Of a stretch of 64,000 bases of DNA, positions 8,889 through 16,744 are shown one piece after another. This stretch comes from Acidobacteriota bacterium (lineage in GTDB: Bacteria > Acidobacteriota > Vicinamibacteria > Vicinamibacterales > UBA823), in NCBI GenBank assembly GCA_002730525.1, contig PCAK01000027.1:47429-111428 (forward strand), written 5' to 3'. The stretch's first letter is position 1; each line of letters begins with the position of its first letter. A program made the translations under genes and the position numbers. The notes beneath the pieces are model-generated. The model saw only the letters and a list, made by a program, of their open reading frames with translations, did not search any database and was not told the DNA's origin.

Positions 8889-10136
8889 GTGACCGAGACG
8901 GGGTTTCACGATTCGGAGGAGGGCCTGGCGTGCGACGGCGTGCCGATCGCACGCGTCGCCGACGCCGAAGGGACGCCGATCTACGTCTACGCGGCGAGCG
9001 TCATCAGAGACCGATTTCGCGCGTTCGACGACGCGTTCGGCGCCCATCCACACGCGGTGCACTACGCGCTCAAGGCGAACTCGACGCTCGCGGTGCTGCG
9101 CTTGCTCCAGACCCTGGGCGCGGGCGCCGATGCCAACTCTGGCGGGGAGATCGACGTGGCCCGGCGCGCCGGTTTCCTGCCGTCCCAGATCGTCTTCACG
9201 GGCGTCGGCAAGCGGCCAGACGAGTTGGCCAAGGCCGTTTCGCTGGGCCTCAAGGCGATCAACGCCGAATCGGCGGGGGAGTTGGCGCGGATCGACGCCA
9301 TCGCCGTTGCCGAGGGGAAGCAGGCGAACGTCGCGCTACGGGTCAATCCCGACATCGAGGCGATGAGCCACCCGCACATCTCCACGGGCGCCCACCGGAA
9401 CAAGTTTGGCGTGGCGCTCGGCGAGGCCGCTGCGATCTGTCGCGAGGCCGCCATGCGGCGCGGCCTCCGATTCGCCGCCCTGCATGTGCACATTGGCTCG
9501 CAAATCGAGCAGGTCGCCCCACTCCGCCAGGCGGCACGGGCGGTCGTCGAGGTGGCGCGCGCCCTGGCGGCGGATGGGATAGCGCTCGACTATGTCGACA
9601 TGGGCGGGGGTGTCGGCATCGCGTACGACGATACCGGGGGGCTCGACCTGGCCGAATATGCCTCGGCGCTCCTGGCGGAGGTGGCGCCGTCGGGCCTGCC
9701 GCTCGTGCTCGAACCCGGGCGGTTCGTCGTGGGGCCGGCTGGTGTGCTCCTCTCACGGGTGGTCGACGTGAAGACGCACCCTGGTGGCCGCACCTTCGTC
9801 GTGCTGGATGCCGGGATGACGGAGTGTCTGCGGTCGGCGCTCTACGGAGCCCGGCACCGCATCGTGCCGGTCACGGCGCGTGTGGGGACGGCGAGCGGTG
9901 TTGACGTCGTCGGTCCGGTGTGTGAGAGCAGCGACTCGTTCGGGTCGGACCACCAGCTTCCACCCTTGGCGGTCGACGATCTCGTCGCGATCCTCGATAC
10001 TGGCGCCTACGGCGCGACGATGGCCTCGAACTACAATCGGCGTCCAATGCCGGCTGAAGCGCTCGTGGACGGCGGCGCATGGACTCTCATCCGTCGGCGA
10101 CAGACCATCGACGCGATGCTCGCGCAGGAGTCGTAG
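8889..10136 (+). CDS. lysA: Diaminopimelate decarboxylase
   Basis: 415 residues from the GTG at 8889. The frame is open upstream, but that part overlaps the divergent sigma gene and is arginine-rich with no family likeness, and GAGGAGGG lies 14 bases before this GTG. LysA is a PLP enzyme that decarboxylates meso-diaminopimelate to lysine. The PLP lysine is K62 in HYALKANST. The Gly-rich phosphate loop is DYVDMGGGVG, and the second-subunit active-site cysteine is C345 in CESSDSF. Length and motif order are normal. It is followed 28 bp later by tmk on the same strand. Confidence 0.95.
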   Translation: MTETGFHDSEEGLACDGVPIARVADAEGTPIYVYAASVIRDRFRAFDDAFGAHPHAVHYALKANSTLAVLRLLQTLGAGADANSGGEIDVARRAGFLPSQIVFTGVGKRPDELAKAVSLGLKAINAESAGELARIDAIAVAEGKQANVALRVNPDIEAMSHPHISTGAHRNKFGVALGEAAAICREAAMRRGLRFAALHVHIGSQIEQVAPLRQAARAVVEVARALAADGIALDYVDMGGGVGIAYDDTGGLDLAEYASALLAEVAPSGLPLVLEPGRFVVGPAGVLLSRVVDVKTHPGGRTFVVLDAGMTECLRSALYGARHRIVPVTARVGTASGVDVVGPVCESSDSFGSDHQLPPLAVDDLVAILDTGAYGATMASNYNRRPMPAEALVDGGAWTLIRRRQTIDAMLAQES

Positions 10137-10164
10137 GCCGGGTCGCGCGCCAGAGACAGAACAG

Positions 10165-10758
10165 ATGCCAGGAAAGCTCATAGCCTTCGAAGGCTTGGAC
10201 CAGAGTGGAAAGGAGACCCAGGCGCAGCAGCTTCGCGATCACCTGCGCCAGCAGGGGCACCGCGCTCGCGTGGAGTCTTTTCCCGGCTACGGTACGTCGA
10301 TCGGAGAGGAGATCGCGCGCGCGCTCCAGGGCGAGCGGGACTACGCCCCCGAAGTGATGCAGTTGCTCTACGTGGCCAACCGATTCGAGCGGCGAGCCGA
10401 TCTTGACCGCTGGCTGGCGGGGGGATTGATCGTGCTGTGCGACCGCTACCTGGCGTCGAGCATTGCCTACGGTGAGGCGCAGGATCTCGACCCGGTCTGG
10501 TTGGCCGAGCTGCAGCGCCATCTGCCGCAGCCCGACCTCACGGTCCTGCTGGACATTTCGCCCGAGACCGCTGCCAGCCGGAAGGTCGCGGACCGCGACC
10601 GGTACGAGCGCGACCTGGCCATGCTCGGACGGGTCCGGACGAGCTATCTGCGGCAAGCGGCCGATGCCCGGTGGATCACGGTTGATGCCGATCAGTCGAA
10701 AGCCGCAGTCACCGAGGCCGTCATCGCGGCCGCCACGCCACGACTTTCGCTGCCGTAA
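10165..10758 (+). CDS. tmk: Thymidylate kinase
   Basis: 197 residues. It phosphorylates dTMP to dTDP. The P-loop is FEGLDQSGKET (residues 8-18), and the DRY motif for base/phosphate contact is CDRYLASS (D93-R94-Y95). A LID region rich in Arg follows (SRKVADRDRYERD). The start MPGKLIAFEG at 10165 is preceded by AGAGACAGA as a weak ribosome site; the frame is open far upstream inside lysA but in a different frame. The 3' end overlaps the convergent comF gene by 38 bp. Confidence 0.92.
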   Translation: MPGKLIAFEGLDQSGKETQAQQLRDHLRQQGHRARVESFPGYGTSIGEEIARALQGERDYAPEVMQLLYVANRFERRADLDRWLAGGLIVLCDRYLASSIAYGEAQDLDPVWLAELQRHLPQPDLTVLLDISPETAASRKVADRDRYERDLAMLGRVRTSYLRQAADARWITVDADQSKAAVTEAVIAAATPRLSLP

Positions 10759-11464
10759 GCGCCAGGACCCGGCTCGCACCCTCCGCCTTCAGCACCCGCG
10801 CGCAGGCATCGAGCGTTGCGCCGGTCGTGCACACGTCATCGACGAGCACGATCGTGCGTCCACTGAGAGCGGCGCGTGTGGGTCCCCGGCACCACCAGGC
10901 TCGGCTCGCCGGCACGAAGGCACCGCGGACGTTGGCATGGCGCCGGGCGGAGGGAAGTGTGACCTGGGCCTGGGTCCAGACCCGCCGGCGCAGGGCGTGG
11001 ACGACCGGCAGACCCAGATGCGCGGCCAGTTCGGCGGCCTGGTTGAAGCCGCGGCGGTGCTGTCGGCTCCAGTGCAGTGGGACCGGCACGGCCAGATCCG
11101 CCTGCGACAGGAGGTCCTCGGTATGCCGCCGGACGAGGGAGGCCAGTGGCCGGGCGAGCGATCGGCGGCTGTCGTACTTGAACGCGTGCACGATCGCGCG
11201 GAGAGCGCCCTCGTACGGTCCGACCGCTCGCCCGCCGTCGAGCGGCCGCGGGACACGCCGACATCGGGCACACCGCTCGGCGCCGCGGCTGACCGCGCGC
11301 CACGACGGCAGCGGGTCCCCGCACTGTTGGCAGAGCGGTGGTTTGAAGATGGCGACCGCCGCCCAGCACCCCCGGCAGACGGTGCCGCGGGTCGGCTCGG
11401 GCAGCAGGCGATCGCAGGCCGCGCAGCGAGATGCGATCAGCGCAGCCACCAGGGCGTCGGCCAT
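10721..11464 (-). CDS. comF: ComF family phosphoribosyltransferase-like protein
   Basis: 247 residues from the ATG at 11464 (MADALVAALIASRC); longer in-frame starts would overlap rsfS heavily. The N-terminal part has cysteine pairs forming zinc ribbons (CAAC, CRGC, CQQC, CARC). The C-terminal part is a type I phosphoribosyltransferase fold with the PRPP-binding motif IVLVDDVCTTGATLDA. ComF proteins take part in DNA uptake and recombination in naturally competent bacteria, but are widespread and poorly defined biochemically. It is the last gene of the rplU-rpmA-obg-nadD-rsfS run, 38 bp after rsfS, and overlaps the convergent tmk end. Confidence 0.87.
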   Translation of the reverse strand: MADALVAALIASRCAACDRLLPEPTRGTVCRGCWAAVAIFKPPLCQQCGDPLPSWRAVSRGAERCARCRRVPRPLDGGRAVGPYEGALRAIVHAFKYDSRRSLARPLASLVRRHTEDLLSQADLAVPVPLHWSRQHRRGFNQAAELAAHLGLPVVHALRRRVWTQAQVTLPSARRHANVRGAFVPASRAWWCRGPTRAALSGRTIVLVDDVCTTGATLDACARVLKAEGASRVLALTAAKVVAWRPR

Positions 11465-11502
11465 CCGGCGCCCGGCGATCAGTCGAGGGTGGACGTCTGT
11501 TG

Positions 11503-11889
11503 CTAGGCTGGCTCCGCGCTGCTCACGTCGAGCCGTTCGGCCTCGCCCCAGAGGCGCTCCAACTCGTAGAAGTCTCGGACCTCCGGCGTGAACACGTGGA
11601 CGACGAAGTCGAAGAAATCGAGCAGAATCCATTCGGCACGTCCCGCGCCCTCGACGACGGTCGGCCTGGCGCCATGCCGCCTGAGTCGTTCCTCGATACT
11701 CTCCGCGATCGCCTTGACCTGCCGCGGGTGCTGCCCCGAGCAAATCACGAAGAAGTCGGTGAACGCCGTCCCGGACCTCAGATCGAGGACGACCACATCC
11801 ATCGCCTTCTTGTCCTGGGCGGCGAGCACGCTGGCGCGGATCGCTTCAGGGAGTGCGGACAGTTCCTCCGTTTGCTCCATGTCTCTCAT
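11503..11889 (-). CDS. rsfS: Ribosome silencing factor RsfS
   Basis: 128 residues. RsfS (Iojap/YbeB/DUF143) binds ribosomal protein L14 and blocks subunit joining in starved cells. Family motifs are DVVVLDLR, FTDFFVICSG, RQVKAIAESIEE and EWILLDFFDFVVHVF. The start at 11889 forms an ATGA overlap with the nadD stop, which suggests translational coupling; an internal Met three codons later is the alternative. nadD-rsfS adjacency is widely conserved. Confidence 0.94.
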   Translation of the reverse strand: MRDMEQTEELSALPEAIRASVLAAQDKKAMDVVVLDLRSGTAFTDFFVICSGQHPRQVKAIAESIEERLRRHGARPTVVEGAGRAEWILLDFFDFVVHVFTPEVRDFYELERLWGEAERLDVSSAEPA

Positions 11890-12572
11890 GCAAGCTGTCT
11901 GCCGGGCGGAGCCGGCGTGTACAGATGATGTTCCCGAATGTATCGTGCGACGCTTTCGGGTACCAGGTCGTCGATGTCGTCGCCGGCCCACAGGCGGTGT
12001 CGGATGGCACTCGAAGCGACGTCGGGCGTGTCCGCCTCGAGTGGGAAGATCGCGGTGCGCCCGCCGTCGGGCGCGTGTGGGTCGATGCCGAGCGCGGCCT
12101 CGCGGAAGCGATTCGCGACGTCGGGCAGTGCCCGACGCAGCGCCTGCAGGTCGTGGCCCGGTCGCGACACGACGACGAAGTGCGCCTGGTCGAGCAAGGC
12201 GGGGTAGCCGCGCCACGTGGCAATTTCTGCGAAGGCATCGGCACCCGTGATGAAGAACAATTGCGTCGCCAGTTCACCGGCGTCGAGCATCCGCTGCAGT
12301 GTCTCGGTCGTGTAGGCCGGCGACGGATCGGCCAGCTCCAGGTCCGAGGCGACCAAGCCCGGACGTGCGTCGACCGCCAAGGTCACCATGGCGAACCGGT
12401 CCGCGGGCGGGGCGACAGGCGCGGCACGCCGGTGTGGGGGCACCCGAGCCGGCACCAGCAGCACATGGTCGAGGTCGAAGGCCTGCTGGACGGCCTCGGC
12501 TACGGCCACGTGACCGCGGTGCACCGGGTCGAACGTGCCGCCGAGCAGGCCGGTTCGCTGGTGGATGGTCAT
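11886..12572 (-). CDS. nadD: Nicotinate-nucleotide adenylyltransferase
   Basis: 228 residues. It joins ATP and nicotinate mononucleotide to give deamido-NAD in NAD synthesis. The nucleotidyltransferase signature GGTFDPVHRGH (residues about 9-19) is intact, and the second motif near the C-terminus reads SSAIRHRL, matching the usual SSTxIR. The ATG at 12572 overlaps the obg stop as ATGA, so the two are probably coupled. It is longer in the tail than short family members (ends RQLA). Confidence 0.95.
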   Translation of the reverse strand: MTIHQRTGLLGGTFDPVHRGHVAVAEAVQQAFDLDHVLLVPARVPPHRRAAPVAPPADRFAMVTLAVDARPGLVASDLELADPSPAYTTETLQRMLDAGELATQLFFITGADAFAEIATWRGYPALLDQAHFVVVSRPGHDLQALRRALPDVANRFREAALGIDPHAPDGGRTAIFPLEADTPDVASSAIRHRLWAGDDIDDLVPESVARYIREHHLYTPAPPGRQLA

Positions 12573-13624
12573 TCGCCTGCCGCCGCCGCGCCTGACGGCG
12601 CAGCATGGGAAACGACCCGCCACATCGCCTCGAGAAGCGGACGCAGTCCTTCGCCGGTGACCGCCGAGATCGGGTAGACCGTCACGTCGCGGGCCGTCAG
12701 CGCGACACGCAGCCGCTCGAGTCTCGCTGGCTCATCGAGCGCGTCGATCTTGTTTGCGGCGACCAGCTGTGGCCGCTGGTCGAGCGGCCCCGCGGGATCC
12801 TCCGCCCCCACCGGATACAGGGCGAGTTCGCGGCGGATGGTGTCGTAGTCGTCGAGCGGGTCGCGTCCGGAGGCCGACGACACGTCCACGAGGTGCACGA
12901 GCACCTTGGTCCGTTCGAGGTGGCTGAGGAACTGGTGTCCCAGGCCGTGGCCCGAGTGGGCGCCCCCGAGGAGGCCTGGCACGTCGGCCACGACGAAGCT
13001 GCGGTCATCCGACAAGCTGACGACGCCGAGGTTGGGTGAGAGCGTCGTGAAGGGGTAGTTGGCAATCTTCGGCCGCGCGGCCGAGATCCGAGCGATCAGC
13101 GTGGACTTGCCGACGTTGGGGAACCCGACCAGCCCGACGTCGGCCAGCAGCTTCAGTTTCAGCTGGAGTTGCCGGTCGTCACCCTCGAGTCCAGGTTCGG
13201 TGCGGCGCGGTGCTCGATTTGTCGAGGTGGCGAACTGCGCGTTGCCGCGCCCGCCCAGCCCGCCCCGGGCCACGACGACGCGTTGACCGGCTTCGGTGAG
13301 ATCGGCCAGTTCGACCGGGCCGTCCTCGGTCAACTCCGAGACGATCGTGCCGGTGGGAACCTCGAGTTCGATGTCATCGCCACGGCGTCCGCTGCGGTTC
13401 GCCCCCTCACCATGCGCGCCGCGCTTGGCCCGAAACTCAGGGTGGAATCGGTAGTGGACGAGCGTGTTGACGTGCTGGCTGGCAACGACGTAGATGGAGC
13501 CGCCACGGCCACCGTCGCCGCCATCCGGCCCTCCGCGTGGGATGAATTTCTCGCGACGGAAACTGAGACAACCCCGACCGCCGTGGCCGGCGGTGACGTG
13601 AATGTCGACTTCGTCGACGAACAT
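12569..13624 (-). CDS. obg: Obg family GTPase (CgtA/ObgE)
   Basis: 351 residues. It is an essential GTPase acting in 50S ribosome assembly and stress control. The glycine-rich Obg domain fills residues 1-158 (HGGRGCLSFRREKFIPRGGP, GGDGGRGGS). The G domain starts at about 160 with G1 GFPNVGKST, G3 DVPGLL, and G4 NKID (AANKIDALD), ending with the SAVTGEGL G5 segment. It follows rpmA in the conserved order rplU-rpmA-obg and overlaps nadD by four bases. Confidence 0.97.
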   Translation of the reverse strand: MFVDEVDIHVTAGHGGRGCLSFRREKFIPRGGPDGGDGGRGGSIYVVASQHVNTLVHYRFHPEFRAKRGAHGEGANRSGRRGDDIELEVPTGTIVSELTEDGPVELADLTEAGQRVVVARGGLGGRGNAQFATSTNRAPRRTEPGLEGDDRQLQLKLKLLADVGLVGFPNVGKSTLIARISAARPKIANYPFTTLSPNLGVVSLSDDRSFVVADVPGLLGGAHSGHGLGHQFLSHLERTKVLVHLVDVSSASGRDPLDDYDTIRRELALYPVGAEDPAGPLDQRPQLVAANKIDALDEPARLERLRVALTARDVTVYPISAVTGEGLRPLLEAMWRVVSHAAPSGAAAAGE

Positions 13625-13665
13625 GAAGGCGTTCGCGCGCCCCTGCGTGGGTGCGACCGCGCGGT

Positions 13666-13926
13666 TTAGCTCTCGAGGGGCAGCACGCTGATGACGCGGC
13701 CGCGCGCGCCATGATCTTCGAACCGCACCCGGCCGGCGGCTTTGGCGAACAGCGTGTCGTCCTTGCCGAGGCCGACATTGAGGCCGGGACGGAACCGTCG
13801 TCCGCGCTGGCGGACGAGAATCGCCCCGCCGCTCACGAGGTTGCCGTCGAACCTCTTGACGCCCAGGCGCTGCGCGTTGCTGTCACGCCCGTTCCGAGAA
13901 CTTCCTTGTCCCTTTTTATGTGCCAT
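13666..13926 (-). CDS. rpmA: 50S ribosomal protein L27
   Basis: 86 residues, [20 protein letters not shown], the standard L27 N-terminus that reaches into the peptidyl transferase centre. There is no Firmicutes-type cleaved N-terminal extension. The conserved core [18 protein letters not shown] follows. It lies between rplU (30 bp upstream) and obg (41 bp downstream). Confidence 0.98.
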   Translation of the reverse strand: MAHKKGQGSSRNGRDSNAQRLGVKRFDGNLVSGGAILVRQRGRRFRPGLNVGLGKDDTLFAKAAGRVRFEDHGARGRVISVLPLES

Positions 13927-13956
13927 GGCTCGCGCTCTCGAGGATGCCGATCACCG

Positions 13957-14271
13957 CTAGACGCGGATGTCCTTGACCCGAACCCGCGTCAGCGTACTGC
14001 GGTGACCGAGCGTGCGCCGCATGCCCTTGCGACGCTTCTTTCGAAACACCCGAATCTTCGGTCCGCGGACCTCGCCGTCGACGACGCCGACCACCGACGC
14101 GTCGGCGACATAGGGTGACCCGGCGACGATTTCACCGCCGTCCTTGGCGACCAGCAGCACGCGATCGAAGCTGACTTCCTGGCCAGCCTCCTCGCCGATA
14201 CGATCGACCGTGACGAGCGCGCCTGGGGTGACTCGCACCTGACGCCCGCCGCTCTGTATGATTGCGTACAC
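13957..14271 (-). CDS. rplU: 50S ribosomal protein L21
   Basis: 104 residues from a GTG start at 14271 (VYAIIQSGGRQ). GAGGAGCG lies about seven bases upstream and fixes this start against a longer frame. Motifs VLLVAKDGGEIVAGSPYV and FRKKRRKGMRRTLGHR are those of L21, which binds 23S rRNA together with L20. First gene of the rplU-rpmA-obg-nadD-rsfS-comF run. A hairpin in its leader may regulate it. Confidence 0.97.
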   Translation of the reverse strand: MYAIIQSGGRQVRVTPGALVTVDRIGEEAGQEVSFDRVLLVAKDGGEIVAGSPYVADASVVGVVDGEVRGPKIRVFRKKRRKGMRRTLGHRSTLTRVRVKDIRV

Positions 14272-14323
14272 CGTCAACGCTCCTCGCTGGTCGCTCACCG
14301 GCCCCTCGGGACCTTCGGTGAGC
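14272..14323 (-). promoter_or_regulatory. rplU leader with strong hairpin
   Basis: On the transcribed strand, GCTCACCG pairs with CGGTGAGC (window positions 14316-14323 and 14293-14300), an 8-bp perfect stem around a GC-rich apical part, ending just upstream of the GAGGAGCG ribosome site of rplU. Autoregulatory L21 leaders are known in Firmicutes; whether this one is comparable is inference. Confidence 0.4.
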
Positions 14324-14399
14324 ACCCGCAACTTCTTAGACTACCATCCCCGGCGTCCATTTCGCAATTTCCGTGGCGGGGGCTCCGCCGCACGGGGGG

Positions 14400-15161
14400 C
14401 TAGCGCAGCAGGACACGCGTGCCGCGGATGGTCTGCGTGCTCAGGGCGCTGAGGAACGTGGGCAACAACCGGTCCATCAGCTCGAAATAGGAGGAGAGCG
14501 CCGGTGTGTTCTGCTCCGCCTCGTACAGAATCTCTTCCCGGTGCGACTCGGTGTAGAGCGTCGCGCCCGTGCGGCCGTCGATGAAGATGAACTTCGGACT
14601 TAGCACGTAGCCGGTCCGCTCGCGGTAGGCCCGCGTCGGCACGACTCGCCGCCGGCCGAACGAATCGTAGGATTCTTGCTCTTGCGTCACGAACCCCTCA
14701 CGCGAATGCGGCACGAACAGGACCGTGCCCGTCACGATCAACGGGTCCTGATGCTCCTCGCCGAGTTGGCGCCAGAACCCGATGTCCGCGAAGACGCGCT
14801 CGTAGGCTTCCAGCTGCTGCTCCTCGGTGATGGCGGTCGGCTCGGTGAGCGGCACGGCATCCCCGAAGCCGTCGCCGAGGCCGTCTTCCATCACCAGGTC
14901 GGCGAGCGCCAGCGCGTCGGTCTCGATCACCTGCAGGTCCGACCGGTTCCTGAGTTGACTTCTGAGCAGCCGCGCCGTTTCGATGTTGGCGTCCACGTCC
15001 TGGCTGCCACCGGCCACGAACCCCGCGATGAGGATCCGATTGAACGATGAGACGTCCAGCTTCGGCTGGAGCGGAGTCTCTATCGAGACTTCCTGGTACG
15101 GCCCGGCGCAAGCTGCCAGGCCGAGCAGGACGGTGGCAAGACTAGCGACTCGTGCGCTCAT
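14400..15161 (-). CDS. Predicted lipoprotein, unknown function
   Basis: 253 residues. It begins MSARVASLATVLLGLAAC, a lipoprotein signal with Cys18 as the lipidated residue. The mature part has a repeated-strand pattern (FNRILIAGFVAG, PLIVTGTVLFVP, KFIFIDGRTGATLYTESH) like periplasmic proteins that build a variable-length nucleotide- or peptide-binding fold, but I cannot name a family. The start codon lies inside the 3' end of the preceding TPR gene (20-bp overlap), so both are probably translated from one mRNA. Its end lies 128 bp from the rplU start; the order on the strand suggests read-through is possible. Confidence 0.75.
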   Translation of the reverse strand: MSARVASLATVLLGLAACAGPYQEVSIETPLQPKLDVSSFNRILIAGFVAGGSQDVDANIETARLLRSQLRNRSDLQVIETDALALADLVMEDGLGDGFGDAVPLTEPTAITEEQQLEAYERVFADIGFWRQLGEEHQDPLIVTGTVLFVPHSREGFVTQEQESYDSFGRRRVVPTRAYRERTGYVLSPKFIFIDGRTGATLYTESHREEILYEAEQNTPALSSYFELMDRLLPTFLSALSTQTIRGTRVLLR

Positions 15162-15489
15162 TGATTTCTCTGAACAGGTCGAAATTCTGCTGGATCGTCG
15201 TGTTGTTGGGTTCGATTTCGAGGGCGCGCTCGTACGCCTCTCTCGCGCCGGCGAAATCGCCAGAGTGCTCGTGGGCGATCGCGAGATTGTTCCAGGCGGC
15301 GGCGTAGCTCGGGTCGATTTCAACGGCGCGCTGCCAGCGGTACGCGGCTTCCCGCCACAGACCGCGCTGCGCGACCTGAATACCGAACTCGACCTGTTGC
15401 TTGGCGTCCGATCGGAGGTCGACCGTGGCGACCGCTGGTGTGGTCGCGAGGGCCAACACGAGCCCCATTCCCAGCGTCACATTCCGCAT
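15142..15489 (-). CDS. Secreted TPR-repeat protein
   Basis: 115 residues. The N-terminus MRNVTLGMGLVLALATTPAVA is a cleavable signal peptide. Residues about 30-110 hold two to three tetratricopeptide units (AAYRWQRAVEIDPSYAAAWN, GAREAYERALEIEPNN), so it is a periplasmic protein-protein interaction module. It precedes and overlaps the lipoprotein gene by 20 bp, pointing to a shared complex. A promoter with TATAGT is visible upstream. Confidence 0.85.
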   Translation of the reverse strand: MRNVTLGMGLVLALATTPAVATVDLRSDAKQQVEFGIQVAQRGLWREAAYRWQRAVEIDPSYAAAWNNLAIAHEHSGDFAGAREAYERALEIEPNNTTIQQNFDLFREINERTSR

Positions 15490-15507
15490 GAACCAACCAG
15501 AGATTTA

Positions 15508-15537
15508 ACTATAGCTACGGGCGCTCAAACAGTGCAA
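15508..15537 (-). promoter_or_regulatory. Promoter of the TPR-lipoprotein pair
   Basis: On the minus strand TTGCAC (15537-15532) is followed after 18 nt by TATAGT (15513-15508), 18 bases before the ATG at 15489. The -10 matches the housekeeping consensus at five of six positions; the -35 is weak. Confidence 0.5.
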
Positions 15538-15594
15538 GCGGTTTCAAGCGGTCCCAGCGGCCCCGCGGCACGCAGTTTGCGAGGAGATCTCGCC

Positions 15595-16674
15595 ATGACA
15601 CTGCGGGACACCGTGGCGCTGGCCCTGCTCCGTGGGTTCCCGGGGCAAGCGTTGCCCGAGGCGTTGCGACTCGTGACGGGCGCCCGCCCGACAGGGTCGT
15701 GCCGGTCGCTGACGCAGCTTGTCGTTCGGCTGGGTCTCCGTCTGCCAGGCGGGTGCATCCGCGACGCGCGCGAGCGCGCGGACGAGTCGCTGGCGCGGGC
15801 CGAGGAGCAAGGTGTGCGCCCGATCACCTGGACTGATCGGGCGTATCCGCCGTGCCTGGCCGCCATCGCCGATCCTCCGCCGGTGCTCTGGCTGCGAGGC
15901 CACCCCGACGTCCTGAATACGCCGTCTGTGGCCATCGTCGGCTCACGGACCGCGTCTCGCTACGCACGGGATGTGGCCGAGCAGTTGGGATCCGATCTGG
16001 CGGGTCGAGGCGTCACAGTGGTGAGCGGCCTGGCGCGGGGCGTCGACTCCGCCGCGCACCGCGGAGCGCTGGACGGTGGGCGGACGGTCGCGGTGCTGGG
16101 GTCGAGCGTCGAGATCGTCTATCCCCCCGAGCACGCCGATCTGGCCGAGGCCATCGCCGCCAAGGGCGGCGCGGTCGTGTCGGAGTTTCCACCCGAGACT
16201 CCGCCGCGGCCGGCCCACTTTCCCCAGCGCAACCGGATCATCAGCGGTTTGTTGCGGGCGGTCGTGGTGGTCGAGGCGTCCGACCGCAGCGGCTCGCTCA
16301 TCACCGCCCGACTCGCACTGGATCAGGGCCGCGAGGTGATGGCGATCCCGGGCAGTGTCCTCGGCGGGCGAAACCGGGGCTCGCACTCTTTATTGAAGGA
16401 TGGGGCAAAGGTTGTTGAGCGTGCGGACGATATCTTGGAGGAGATAGGTCTGTTGGGTGGCAACACGCCTGTACGCGCCGATGCGCCGCCGGTTCCTCCG
16501 GACGCGCTGCTGGCGTGCCTGTCCGACGGTGAAGCGTGCGATCTGGATGATCTGACCGAGCGTTCCGGGCTCGACAGCGCCGCGTTGCTGGCCCGCCTGC
16601 TCGACCTACAGCTGCAAGGCTTCGTGCAGCGCGTCGAAGGCGGGCGTTTCGTGCGTGTGATTGGAAAGTGGTAA
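15595..16674 (+). CDS. dprA: DNA-processing protein DprA
   Basis: 359 residues. DprA binds incoming single-stranded DNA and loads RecA during transformation. The start at 15595 follows GAGGAGATCTCGCC, a strong ribosome site; the longer open frame upstream runs antisense to the TPR gene. The Rossmann-like core includes VAIVGSRTASRY, VVSGLARGVDSAAHRGAL, VLGSSVEIVYPPEH, SEFPPETPP, FPQRNRIISGL and VVVEASDRSGSLITA. A C-terminal winged-helix (residues about 300-359) is present. dprA next to topA is a common arrangement. With comF nearby it hints at natural competence genes, though no uptake machinery is in the window. Confidence 0.96.
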   Translation: MTLRDTVALALLRGFPGQALPEALRLVTGARPTGSCRSLTQLVVRLGLRLPGGCIRDARERADESLARAEEQGVRPITWTDRAYPPCLAAIADPPPVLWLRGHPDVLNTPSVAIVGSRTASRYARDVAEQLGSDLAGRGVTVVSGLARGVDSAAHRGALDGGRTVAVLGSSVEIVYPPEHADLAEAIAAKGGAVVSEFPPETPPRPAHFPQRNRIISGLLRAVVVVEASDRSGSLITARLALDQGREVMAIPGSVLGGRNRGSHSLLKDGAKVVERADDILEEIGLLGGNTPVRADAPPVPPDALLACLSDGEACDLDDLTERSGLDSAALLARLLDLQLQGFVQRVEGGRFVRVIGKW

Positions 16675-16744
16675 CGTAAATCGCCGGTGCGTCGAGGTGC
16701 TGCGAGTGCCGACGCGAACCCGGAGAGACTGGGAACCAGAGCTT

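Noticed and set aside
15142..15594. Extended N-terminus of dprA reaching back into the TPR gene region
   Set aside because: The added part is the antisense of the TPR and lipoprotein genes; a strong ribosome site fixes the start at 15595.
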